Positions 16,956 to 25,520 of a stretch of DNA of 64,000 nt are shown here, piece after piece. The stretch covers positions 620,001-684,000 of the forward strand of contig NZ_JAJPWV010000003.1 in the NCBI RefSeq assembly GCF_021215455.1, read 5' to 3'. The stretch comes from Mucilaginibacter roseus (lineage in GTDB: Bacteria; Bacteroidota; Bacteroidia; Sphingobacteriales; Sphingobacteriaceae). Under the pieces are notes generated by a model. The model had not been told where the DNA came from and searched no databases. It worked only from the letters and a program-made list of their open reading frames with translations. Within the stretch, counting starts at the first letter, position 1; each line of letters opens with the position of its first letter. A program made the position numbers and the translations under genes.

Positions 16956-18053
16956 ATGAAATTAGCAGAGCTAACTAACTACCTGGAAAGCCTGGCACCG
17001 CTGGCCTATCAGGAAGATTATGATAATGCAGGCCTTATTGTTGGTCGCCTGGATAAAGAGGTTAACCAGGCGCTTATATCACTTGATTGTACCGAGGCCG
17101 TGGTTGACGAAGCCATTGCCACCGGTTGCCAGGTAATCATATCGCACCATCCCATTGTTTTTAAAGGACTGAAAAAATTTAACGGCCGAACCTATATAGA
17201 GCGCGTGGTTGAAAAAGCCATTAAGCATGATATTGCCGTTTACGCTATCCATACCAACCTGGATAATATAACCGGGGGTGTAAACTCCAAAATATGCGAG
17301 ATGCTGGGTTTGAAGAATACCCGCATACTCGCGCCTAAAAACGGATTGCTTAAAAAGCTGGTTACCTATGTACCGGTTAACGATGCAGAGCGGGTAAAGA
17401 ACGCGCTGTTTGCTGCCGGCGCAGGTAATATTGGCAACTACAGCGAATGCAGCTTTGGCACCGAGGGCACAGGTACCTTTAAGGGTAATGATGATACCAA
17501 CCCCTACGTTGGTGAGCCTGGCACCCGCCACCGCGAAGCCGAACTACGCATAGAAACTATTTACCCTGCCAATTTAGAAAGCAAAATATTGATGGCTTTA
17601 GTTTTGAACCATCCGTATGAGGAAGTGGCTTATGATCTGTACACCCTTAGCAATCAGCATAATCAAATTGGCTCAGGCATGATTGGTGAACTTGACGTGG
17701 CTTTGAGCGAGCACGATTTTTTAAGATCACTTAAGGAAAAGATGCATACCGGCGTTATTAAATATACGCAACTGCGCGACCGCGAAGTTAAAAAAATAGC
17801 GGTATGTGGCGGCTCAGGTGGCTTTTTGCTAAAGCAGGCCATAGCCGCCGGTGCCGATGTTTTTGTAACGGCAGATTATAAATACCATGACTTTTTTGAT
17901 GCCGACGGCAAGATAGTGATAGCAGATATCGGACATTTTGAAAGTGAGCAATTTACGCAGCAATTATTGTTTGAAATTATTCAGAAAAAATTCGCTACCT
18001 TTGCCGTCCGTTTAACAACGATAAATACGAACCCCGTCAAATATTTTATTTAA
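16956..18053 (+). CDS. Nif3-like dinuclear metal protein
   Basis: A 365-residue member of the Nif3/YbgI/YqfO family, which forms toroidal hexamers with a dinuclear metal site. Metal-ligand motifs are visible: IISHHPIVF (about 65-73), AIHTNLDN (about 98-105) and, near the end, DIGHFESEQF (about 325-334). The central insertion (about 125-235) is the CutA-like/PII-like domain of the long YqfO type. It may act as a GTP cyclohydrolase-like hydrolase, but no function is settled. Its stop overlaps the start of the next gene (TAATG), so the two are coupled. Confidence 0.9.
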   Translation: MKLAELTNYLESLAPLAYQEDYDNAGLIVGRLDKEVNQALISLDCTEAVVDEAIATGCQVIISHHPIVFKGLKKFNGRTYIERVVEKAIKHDIAVYAIHTNLDNITGGVNSKICEMLGLKNTRILAPKNGLLKKLVTYVPVNDAERVKNALFAAGAGNIGNYSECSFGTEGTGTFKGNDDTNPYVGEPGTRHREAELRIETIYPANLESKILMALVLNHPYEEVAYDLYTLSNQHNQIGSGMIGELDVALSEHDFLRSLKEKMHTGVIKYTQLRDREVKKIAVCGGSGGFLLKQAIAAGADVFVTADYKYHDFFDADGKIVIADIGHFESEQFTQQLLFEIIQKKFATFAVRLTTINTNPVKYFI

Positions 18054-18796
18054 TGGAACAAACCGTTGAACAAAAGCTGAAAGCTTTATACGAACTTCAG
18101 ACAATACATACTAAAATTGATAGAATACGCCAGGTGCGCGGTGAATTACCTGTTGAGGTAGCCGACCTGGAAGATGATGTTGCCGGTTTGGAAACCCGCA
18201 TCCAAAAGCTTAAATACGAGCTTGATGATGTTGAGGACGAAATCGTTAACCGTAAAAACCTGATCAAAGATGCTCAGGCCAACATCAAAAAATACGAAGC
18301 GCAACTTAACGATGTTAAGAACAACCGTGAGTACGATGCTATCTCTAAAGAGATCGAAATTCAAGGCCTTGACATACAGGTAAGCGAGAAAAAAATCCGC
18401 GAGTTTGGTTTTGAGATCAGCAACAAAACCCAGGTTTACGAAAAAGCACTTGCGGATTTGGAAGCACGTAAGGCCGATCTTGACGCTAAGAAAGCAGAGT
18501 TAGGCACCATTACTGCTGAAACTGAAAAAGAAGAGAACGAACTGCTTGGCCAGGCTGAAAAAGCTACCGGTAACATCGAGGAACGTTTGCTTACTGCTTA
18601 CACTCGTTTGCGCAAAAACGCTAAAAACGGTTTGGCTGTGGTAACTATTCAGCGCGATTCATGCTCAGGTTGCTTTAACCAGATCCCGCCTCAACGCCAG
18701 TCAGATATCCGTCAGCGCAAAAAAATTATCGTTTGCGAGCACTGCGGCCGTATCCTGGTTGATGAGCAAATGGCTTTAGAAGCAGAGGAAGCATAA
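18053..18796 (+). CDS. Coiled-coil zinc-ribbon protein
   Basis: A 247-residue protein, largely a long coiled coil (about residues 1-190) rich in Lys, Glu, Asp and Leu, ending in a C4 zinc ribbon (CSGCFNQ ... CEHCGRI, about 203-238). This is the family usually called 'zinc ribbon domain protein' (DUF164/CdsZ-like) and found next to nif3 in many bacteria. It overlaps nif3 by one base. It may tether or scaffold nucleic-acid or protein partners; the role is unproven. Confidence 0.85.
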   Translation: MEQTVEQKLKALYELQTIHTKIDRIRQVRGELPVEVADLEDDVAGLETRIQKLKYELDDVEDEIVNRKNLIKDAQANIKKYEAQLNDVKNNREYDAISKEIEIQGLDIQVSEKKIREFGFEISNKTQVYEKALADLEARKADLDAKKAELGTITAETEKEENELLGQAEKATGNIEERLLTAYTRLRKNAKNGLAVVTIQRDSCSGCFNQIPPQRQSDIRQRKKIIVCEHCGRILVDEQMALEAEEA

Positions 18797-18815
18797 ACTG
18801 CTGTTTAAATATTAG

Positions 18816-18840
18816 AAAAAGCGCCCTCGAGGCGCTTTTT
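18816..18840 (+). terminator. Terminator after the nif3/zinc-ribbon operon
   Basis: Stem AAAAAGCGCC/GGCGCTTTTT of 10 bp with a 5-nt loop (CTCGA) and a following T-rich run; 20 nt after the stop. The 250-bp stretch up to 19086 holds nothing else that I can identify. Confidence 0.85.
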
Positions 18841-19086
18841 TATTTTTTATCTTTTAGCAGTGTTTTACGAAGGAAAAACTTGCAGCTTGATTGCCTTACC
18901 AAAGCCGCTATTTAATAGAGTAAGTAATATCACATTTTTCATTCAATGCAATCTCCATCAACAGCAAAAAATATATAAATCTTTAGTTATAAAGCAAGAG
19001 ATTCCCACACCCCCCCCTTCGCATTGACCGTTATAAATAGCATATAAATAAAGTCTACTAAAATACCGTGCGCAATAAATACATGC

Positions 19087-20670
19087 TTATTTGGTCTTTT
19101 CCTTTACAATTTCATACTCTGCCAATAATCTCACATCAGGATCTGCCACGAGTTCGCCGGCTTCAGTCGGCGCGGCAATGTTCAGGTCAAGTGTCTTATC
19201 TCTCATGTCAGCAGTAAACCGGGTGCTACCTACCTTTAGATCGACACTTAGCTGATAAACATACTTTTGCAACTGCTCAATATGCAGGTGAATACCATGA
19301 TTGGTTTTATCCGTTTCGTAACTGATGCGCAATTTAGGATGCCCTGCTGTGTATAACCACTGCTTAAAGAATTGTTCCAGGTTTTGACCACTGGCTTTCT
19401 CCATTACATCTCTAAAATTTTCAGTGCCGGCATTGCCATTTTTGTAGGTGCTGTAATAGGTGCGTATACCTTTCATAAACTTTTCATCACCCAGTTTATG
19501 CCTTAACATATATAGCACCCAACTGGCTTTTTGGTAACTGTTATTGTTAAGCAAAGTAATATCGGCTTTCTCTTTAGTTTGATCCACCACCGGGGTCATG
19601 CGCTCTTTTTCAAAAGCGAAAATGCCGGTGCGGTCTACCATCATACGTTTCTTCAGGCTATCAATTCCATATTTATGCTCATGGTAATAGTGCGTAAAAT
19701 ACGTGGCAAAACCTTCGCTTAGCCAAACATGTGCCACGTCGCTCTCGGTAGCGGCATCGCCAAACCATTGGTGTGCAACTTCATGTGCTACCAATGCTTC
19801 AATAGCCCTATCATCTACCGAGTTTTCGTAATAAAAAATATTGCTGGCATTTTCCATGCCGCCAAAAACAGTTTTTGATTGTACATTGGCCAACTTTTTA
19901 TACGCGTAGGGCCCTATCTGCTGATTATAGAAATTCAGGATCTCGGGCGCGCAGGCGTAAGCTTTAAATCCGTTGCTCTTATCTTGTTTAAAAGTATAAG
20001 CATTTACAGGTACCTGATTTATAAACTCAGGTGTACTTATGGCAAAATCGGCCACGCCGATCACCATTACCTTGGTTGATACCGGCACATCCTCATGCCA
20101 ATGGGTCGTTTTGATATCGCCACTTTGCTTTTCGCTTATTTTTAAGCCGTTGGCCACGACGCTGTAATGCGCAGGGGCGTTTACGATAAAGTCGACACCG
20201 GCTTTATCGGCCACATCATCAACACAAGGCAACCATTTCTGCGCACGGTGCAGCCAGTTATCGCCAAAGAATGTGCGGTCGCCGTATTTGTTTTTAGAGA
20301 TGATGAGCCCATCAGCAGGTATACCGCTGTAGGTAACATGATAGGTATGGTTAGTACCCGATTTGGCCGCTGTTTTTATGATTAGCTTATCATCAGTGTG
20401 GGTAAAGTTTAACTTTTTACCACCCTCTGTTACGGCGAGTACCTGCATGCCTTTACCATTGGCCGCCTTACCATCCAGATCAAACGTTACTGAATTTACA
20501 TCACGGCATAATGATAACTGTAAATCGGCCTGGCCTTTGATCACATCGTCCTGATCATTAAGCGTAATATTAAAGGTATAATGCTGCACATCAACCGCCG
20601 GAACGAGCGCCTGTGCGTTGGCTTTTGCATACACAGCCAGCAGCGCAAGGGATAGTAAATATTTATGCAT
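19087..20670 (-). CDS. M1 family metallopeptidase (aminopeptidase)
   Basis: A 527-residue exported zinc aminopeptidase. A signal peptide (MHKYLLSLALLAVYAKANAQ) supports ATG at 20670 over the TTG two codons upstream. The gluzincin motif HEVAHQWFGD with the third ligand in WLSEGFATYF is intact, and GGMENAS is the M1 substrate-anchoring GxMEN motif. The protein has only the N-terminal beta and catalytic domains plus a short tail, shorter than E. coli PepN, as is common for Bacteroidota M1 peptidases. It trims N-terminal residues from peptides in the envelope. Confidence 0.92.
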   Translation of the reverse strand: MHKYLLSLALLAVYAKANAQALVPAVDVQHYTFNITLNDQDDVIKGQADLQLSLCRDVNSVTFDLDGKAANGKGMQVLAVTEGGKKLNFTHTDDKLIIKTAAKSGTNHTYHVTYSGIPADGLIISKNKYGDRTFFGDNWLHRAQKWLPCVDDVADKAGVDFIVNAPAHYSVVANGLKISEKQSGDIKTTHWHEDVPVSTKVMVIGVADFAISTPEFINQVPVNAYTFKQDKSNGFKAYACAPEILNFYNQQIGPYAYKKLANVQSKTVFGGMENASNIFYYENSVDDRAIEALVAHEVAHQWFGDAATESDVAHVWLSEGFATYFTHYYHEHKYGIDSLKKRMMVDRTGIFAFEKERMTPVVDQTKEKADITLLNNNSYQKASWVLYMLRHKLGDEKFMKGIRTYYSTYKNGNAGTENFRDVMEKASGQNLEQFFKQWLYTAGHPKLRISYETDKTNHGIHLHIEQLQKYVYQLSVDLKVGSTRFTADMRDKTLDLNIAAPTEAGELVADPDVRLLAEYEIVKEKTK

Positions 20671-20730
20671 AGTCAATTAGCTTAAGTAATAATAAACAGA
20701 TTAATTGACATTTGCATACCGGCCTTAATA

Positions 20731-22098
20731 CTATTCCTCGCCTATGTATTTCTGATCAATCTGTTTATTGGCCTTGGCACCCAGTTTCTTAATTTTTTCG
20801 GCAGTGATAGTTAGGTTACCACGGCCGTCAGCCAGTTTGTTAAGAGCCTTATCATAAGCATCCTGGCTTTGTTTAATGTTTTTACCGATGCTTTCCATAT
20901 CAGTAACAAAGCCCACAAACTTATCATACATCTCACCGCTCAGGCGGGCAATCTCCAAAACGTTACGGTTTTGACGCTCTTGCTTCCACATGCTGGCAAT
21001 GGTGCGTAGCGTAGCCAAAAGTGTCGACGGGCTAACAATCACCACCCGCTTATCCCAGGCATCGCTGAAAAGCTCTGCATCTATCTGCACGGCTATACTG
21101 AACGATGATTCTATAGGGATGAACAGCAATACAAAGTCGGGCGAGTTGATCTGGTACAGATCGTGGTAGTTTTTAGATGACAGGTTATGCACATGGCTCC
21201 TGATGGATTCAATATGTGCTTTTGAATACAGCTTGCGCTCTTCCTCGCTCTCGCTGTTTACCAGGCGTTCGTATGCTACAAGTGATACCTTGGAGTCAAT
21301 AATCAGGTTCTTATCGTCCGGCAAGTCTATCACCACATCGGGTTGCAGGCGCATGTTTTCGTTAGTGGTCATGCTGGCCTGTATGCGGTATTCACGATCC
21401 TTGACCAGTCCTGAGCGTTCAAGCACTCTTTCGAGTATCACTTCTCCCCAATTACCCTGACGCTTGTTATCACCTTTAAGTGCTTTGGTGAGGTTCTGCG
21501 CTTCGTCGCTAATCTGGCGGTTAAGCTCCATCAGCTGGGTAATTACTCCCTTAAGCGTATTGCGTTCTGCGGCTTCCATATTGTAAACCTTGTCAACCTT
21601 TTCCTCAAAAATCTTCAGGTTTTCCTTCAGCGGATTTAATATGTTGTCGAGGTTGTGTTTGTTTACATCCACAAACTCGCGCGATTTTTCCTTAAGTAGC
21701 TTTTCGGCTATATTCTCAAACTCCAATTTGAATTTTTGCTGTAGTTCCTGGATATATTTTTCCTGCTCGCCCAGGCGTTCTCGCTGTGCTTTAAAAGCTT
21801 CTTCGGCCTTGGCCATACGGCTGCGCTCAGTTAGCAAATCCTGGTTAAGCGCGGTAACAACGCCTTCCAACCGGACGCGTTCATCATGTAAGGTGCGGTC
21901 GGCCTTATCGCGCTCGGCCAGTAAGCCTGAAGCGCGTTCTTCTGCCTTGGCAAGCGCTATGCGTAAACCGTCCGCCTCGTTTTTCAGGCGCACTAATTCG
22001 TCGGTATCAATAGCAACCGGTTTCGGGCGTTTTATAAACAGCAGTACCGCCACAAGCAAAATAACAACAGCAAGAACAATTAAAACAACAGGCGTCAT
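20731..22098 (-). CDS. rmuC: DNA recombination protein RmuC
   Basis: A 455-residue protein. An N-terminal membrane helix (about 3-24) precedes a long coiled coil (about 35-165) and the RmuC nuclease-like domain (about 180-400). Conserved stretches include KGDNKRQGNWGEVILERVLERSGL, LQPDVVIDLPDDKNLIIDSKVSL and FVLLFIPIESSF. RmuC limits inversion at short inverted repeats in E. coli and has a PD-(D/E)XK-like fold. The gene is single, with the M1 peptidase gene downstream. Confidence 0.92.
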   Translation of the reverse strand: MTPVVLIVLAVVILLVAVLLFIKRPKPVAIDTDELVRLKNEADGLRIALAKAEERASGLLAERDKADRTLHDERVRLEGVVTALNQDLLTERSRMAKAEEAFKAQRERLGEQEKYIQELQQKFKLEFENIAEKLLKEKSREFVDVNKHNLDNILNPLKENLKIFEEKVDKVYNMEAAERNTLKGVITQLMELNRQISDEAQNLTKALKGDNKRQGNWGEVILERVLERSGLVKDREYRIQASMTTNENMRLQPDVVIDLPDDKNLIIDSKVSLVAYERLVNSESEEERKLYSKAHIESIRSHVHNLSSKNYHDLYQINSPDFVLLFIPIESSFSIAVQIDAELFSDAWDKRVVIVSPSTLLATLRTIASMWKQERQNRNVLEIARLSGEMYDKFVGFVTDMESIGKNIKQSQDAYDKALNKLADGRGNLTITAEKIKKLGAKANKQIDQKYIGEE

Positions 22099-22204
22099 TT
22101 GATAAAAATATTAGCAAAACGAAGGTAGCAATTTTTTAAAAATTGCGTGTAAAAGTATGATAACACAGTCCTAATATTATATTTGTTATACAGAAGTAAC
22201 AACA

Positions 22205-22651
22205 ATGAAATTAGTCTTACCTATCAATTATAAAAAATCACTCAGCAAAAAGTCGCTTTATACTGATATTGATCGTATCAAAGCAATTATTGATTGTGAA
22301 CTCTTAGAACGAAAGGCCGGTAATATCAATTTGCAGGGTCAAGAGATATTTTACAGCAGTACGCAGGAAAGTAATGAATGGAATATCTTCAAATTTATCG
22401 ATGAAGGAAATTTTTCAGTATCTGAAAATAATGATCACGTCGTTATTAACTACCGGATATCAATCGGGGGTTTAATTGTAAAAGCAGTTATGATAGCCCT
22501 CATTGGTATGATATTTAATAGGTCAATATGGGCTGGTCCAGTATTTCTATTTGGTGTGGGAGGTATAAACCTGGCAATTATCTATTTCAGGCATCTAAAT
22601 CTGTTAAAAAAGATTGTTAGTAAGGTTAATGTATCCGCATGTACATATTGA
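22205..22651 (+). CDS. Small membrane protein, unknown
   Basis: A 148-residue protein with an N-terminal soluble part (about 1-95) and two adjacent hydrophobic segments (about 96-115 and 117-133). No family is recognised. Base composition is clearly more AT-rich than rmuC and purD, and the lysine codons are mostly AAA. It is an isolated single gene between rmuC (divergent) and the crtZ-like gene (convergent). Confidence 0.65.
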   Translation: MKLVLPINYKKSLSKKSLYTDIDRIKAIIDCELLERKAGNINLQGQEIFYSSTQESNEWNIFKFIDEGNFSVSENNDHVVINYRISIGGLIVKAVMIALIGMIFNRSIWAGPVFLFGVGGINLAIIYFRHLNLLKKIVSKVNVSACTY

Positions 22652-22672
22652 TTTTTCCTCCAACAAACCTCA

Positions 22673-23110
22673 TTATTTGAACCACTTCCTGCTCGCCACC
22701 AATAAGCCAAACTCCGCTGACGGATTTTTCTCGGTTGACTTATGGTGTATTTTATGAGCCCTGCGGATACCCATTAAATAACGGTTGCTGCTTTTAAATG
22801 CCTTAAAGCGGTTATGTATAAACCAATCATGAAAAATAAAATAAATAGTTCCGTACATGCTGATGCCGGTGCCTATCCAAAAGCGATAATCAAGCGTTTG
22901 ATGCCCGGTCCACATCAGCCATAAGGCCAGCACGGCAAAGCCGATACTGAAAACATCATTCAACTCAAACCAGCCATGCCTTTGCTGGTGGTGCGTTTTA
23001 TGAATAAACCACAGCGGCCCGTGAAACAGATATTTATGAATAAACCATGAGAAACCCTCCATAAAAGCTATAGTGGCTATAACGATTGCTATATTGATAA
23101 GGATTGCCAT
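22673..23110 (-). CDS. crtZ: Beta-carotene hydroxylase-like (CrtZ type)
   Basis: A 145-residue integral-membrane diiron hydroxylase. The histidine boxes are complete: HKYLFHG, HKTHHQ, HDWFIH and HKIHHKS, set between three to four hydrophobic segments. CrtZ enzymes hydroxylate the beta-ionone rings of beta-carotene to zeaxanthin. Length is normal for short bacterial CrtZ. No other carotenoid gene is in the window, so the rest of the pathway must be elsewhere. A sterol-desaturase relative with another lipid substrate is less likely. Confidence 0.85.
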   Translation of the reverse strand: MAILINIAIVIATIAFMEGFSWFIHKYLFHGPLWFIHKTHHQQRHGWFELNDVFSIGFAVLALWLMWTGHQTLDYRFWIGTGISMYGTIYFIFHDWFIHNRFKAFKSSNRYLMGIRRAHKIHHKSTEKNPSAEFGLLVASRKWFK

Positions 23111-23199
23111 TTGTTGTTAAGCCCTATGTTTATAAATTATGCTGTGATATGCTTAATAGAGTTTATGTTTATTTTGTTTTTTAAAAAAGTGGGGCACAA

Positions 23200-23245
23200 A
23201 GCAATCTTCCGTTTTACCATATAACAGATAGCCCGAAAGATTGCT
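23200..23245 (-). terminator. Possible terminator after purD
   Basis: Stem AGCAATCTT/AAGATTGCT of 9 bp enclosing a 28-nt loop, starting 23 nt after the purD stop. The T-rich tail is separated from the stem, so support is moderate. Confidence 0.4.
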
Positions 23246-23267
23246 CAATGCTGGCTGCAACTATTAA

Positions 23268-24542
23268 TTAAACCAAATCAAATCCGATATCTTTCCTGAA
23301 ATAAACGCCGTCGTAATAAATACGGCTGGCATCGGCAGTGGCTTGCTGTAAGGCATCAAACAAGTTATCCTGCAAAGTAGTTATCGCTAATACACGGCCG
23401 CCTGCGGTACGTACATCCTCGCCAACAGCGGTAGTACCCGCGTGGAAAACGATCGAATCGCGAATATTCTCAATACCGGTAATGGTTTTATCTTTCAGGT
23501 ATTCGCCCGGGTAGCCGCCCGCTACGCATACTATGGTAGCCGCTACTTTGTTTGATATGGTAAACTGCTTGTCGATCAGCGTGCCTTCAGCAACGCCTTC
23601 CAGCAAATCAACCAGGTCGCTCTCAATGCGTGGTAATACGCTCTCCGTTTCCGGGTCGCCCATGCGGCAGTTATATTCAATTACATAAGGGTCGCCGCCG
23701 CAATTCATCAGGCCTATAAAAATAAAGCCTTTATAAGGTATGTTATCCTGTTTTAAGCCTTCAACAGTAGGGATGATAATGCGCTCCTCAACCTTTTTTA
23801 AAAATTCCTCATCAGCAAACGGCACCGGCGAAACAGAGCCCATACCACCGGTATTCAGGCCGGTATCGCCCTCGCCAATACGCTTATAATCTTTGGCAGA
23901 TGGCAGCACCTTATAGCTATTACCATCGGTCAATACAAATACCGAAAGTTCAATGCCCTGCAAAAACTGCTCAATTACTACTTTTGAGCTGGCCTCGCCA
24001 AATTTAGCGTTCGTTAGCATCTCGGTCAGTTCAAGCTGGGCTTCCTCTAAAGTAAGGCAGATCAGCACGCCCTTGCCTGCTGCAAGCCCGTCGGCTTTTA
24101 GTACAACCGGCAAACCAATGGTTGGTAAAAACTCAAGGCCTTCCTGCAGGGTTTCGCGCGTGAACGTGCGCGATGCCGCTGTCGGAACATTATGGCGTTG
24201 CATAAACTGTTTTGAAAAATCCTTGCTGCCCTCCAGTTGCGCACCCTCGGCCTGCGGACCTATCACCGGGATGTGTTTTATCTCATCATCCGCCAAAAAG
24301 AAATCGTGCACGCCTTTTACCAGTGGCTCCTCAGGGCCCACCAATACCATATTGATGTTGTTGGCAAGCACAAACTGCTTAATAGCGGCAAAATCGGTAA
24401 CCTTAATATCAACGTTGGTGCCGTATTGCCCGGTACCGGCATTGCCGGGGGCAATAAACAACGATTCGCATTTTGGGCTTTGCGACAATTTCCAGGCGAA
24501 GGCACTTTCCCTTCCGCCCGAACCGAGGATCAGGATGTTCAT
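23268..24542 (-). CDS. purD: Phosphoribosylamine-glycine ligase
   Basis: A 424-residue GAR synthetase, second step of de novo purine synthesis: it joins glycine to phosphoribosylamine with ATP. The start MNILILGSGGRE is diagnostic, followed by GPEEPLVKG. The ATP-grasp domain (about 105-300) shows PVVLKADGLAAGKGV and the signature RMGDPETE near residue 290. Length is standard. It is a single gene here, not in a pur operon, and has a TATCTTTG promoter element directly before the start. Confidence 0.96.
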   Translation of the reverse strand: MNILILGSGGRESAFAWKLSQSPKCESLFIAPGNAGTGQYGTNVDIKVTDFAAIKQFVLANNINMVLVGPEEPLVKGVHDFFLADDEIKHIPVIGPQAEGAQLEGSKDFSKQFMQRHNVPTAASRTFTRETLQEGLEFLPTIGLPVVLKADGLAAGKGVLICLTLEEAQLELTEMLTNAKFGEASSKVVIEQFLQGIELSVFVLTDGNSYKVLPSAKDYKRIGEGDTGLNTGGMGSVSPVPFADEEFLKKVEERIIIPTVEGLKQDNIPYKGFIFIGLMNCGGDPYVIEYNCRMGDPETESVLPRIESDLVDLLEGVAEGTLIDKQFTISNKVAATIVCVAGGYPGEYLKDKTITGIENIRDSIVFHAGTTAVGEDVRTAGGRVLAITTLQDNLFDALQQATADASRIYYDGVYFRKDIGFDLV

Positions 24543-24547
24543 GTCCG

Positions 24548-24555
24548 CAAAGATA
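24548..24555 (-). promoter_or_regulatory. Candidate -7 element of purD
   Basis: TATCTTTG on the minus strand matches TAnnTTTG; it ends 5 nt before the start codon, predicting a leaderless or near-leaderless mRNA. Confidence 0.45.
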
Positions 24556-24692
24556 CTATTTTGGCTTAGAGATAGGCTATAGATGATAGCTGATTGATTG
24601 TTATGTGAAAAACGCAGACCTCATGCCATAGCGTATATTACGCAAATTCAAATTTATTGAATAATATTATCTGATATAAAAATATATTCTTG

Positions 24693-25388
24693 ATGATAAC
24701 GGTATTTGATGATGCATATATTCAAACCAAAAAAGTGAAACAGGGGGCTTCGCATATGAACCCGGAAATGGTGCCTTTAGCGGATTGGATGTTAAAAAAA
24801 TATGGTGTAGCGCCTTTGAATATAATCTATACTAACACTTTAAACGCTGGCGAACGGACGCGCACAATCGAGATTATATTCGAATATTGTGAGCAGCAAA
24901 AGCTCTTTCTTGAAAATCAATTTGTGTTAAAAGGTGCCATAAAAAAGAAAATTTTAAAGTTTTTTAAATGGAATATAGATGTAAGGAGTGAAAATAAGCT
25001 TTTAAACTGGCTGTTAAAACCATTGCCATATTTTAAAAATGAACCATTAGTTACTTCATCATCGTTTATGCCTTTGGCTATTGAGGAAGCCAATAGTAAT
25101 ATTTCAGATGAGGATATCCAGCTGTTAAAAAAACAAATAGCTGAAATTGAAATATGGCGGATTGTCAGGAACAGCACGCATGCAATTTTCTTTTTTTATA
25201 CTGAATCAAATTTAAAGGAGTTTGACAACAGTGCCTTCAAGGAAAAACTTTCTCTCAAATATTTTCCTCTTATAAAAAAGTATGATGAATATAACTATAT
25301 CACAGTTTACAGTATATCTATATGTTTAGATAGCAAAGAAAATTTCGACAAAAAATACGGGAGCAATTGGTTTTATTACCTCAGGTAA
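24693..25388 (+). CDS. Hypothetical protein in AT-rich islet
   Basis: A 231-residue soluble protein starting at ATG 24693 (a TTG one codon upstream is less likely). Many Lys, Phe and Ile residues; no signal peptide or membrane segment. Recognisable features are a hydrophilic start with TKKVKQGASHMNPEM and an aromatic end SNWFYYLR. I recognise no family. Base composition falls to roughly one-third G+C, well below purD and secA on either side, which suggests horizontal acquisition. Confidence 0.65.
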   Translation: MITVFDDAYIQTKKVKQGASHMNPEMVPLADWMLKKYGVAPLNIIYTNTLNAGERTRTIEIIFEYCEQQKLFLENQFVLKGAIKKKILKFFKWNIDVRSENKLLNWLLKPLPYFKNEPLVTSSSFMPLAIEEANSNISDEDIQLLKKQIAEIEIWRIVRNSTHAIFFFYTESNLKEFDNSAFKEKLSLKYFPLIKKYDEYNYITVYSISICLDSKENFDKKYGSNWFYYLR

Positions 25389-25441
25389 AATAGCATTAAA
25401 CAAAGCAGCCGCAGTTCTCCTGTCATTTCAAATCAAAATCT

Positions 25442-25449
25442 TACATTTG
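25442..25449 (+). promoter_or_regulatory. Candidate -7 element of secA
   Basis: TACATTTG matches TAnnTTTG, 71 nt upstream of the secA start codon. Confidence 0.35.
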
Positions 25450-25520
25450 CCTGTCAAAATGGCTTTGCAATGTGCTGTGGCGCAATTGTTGAGTTATGAA
25501 CCATAGCTATTTAAAAACAT

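Noticed and set aside
19010-19017. Run of eight C as a phase-variation tract
   Set aside because: It lies in the non-coding 3' region of the M1 peptidase gene, not in a promoter or reading frame.
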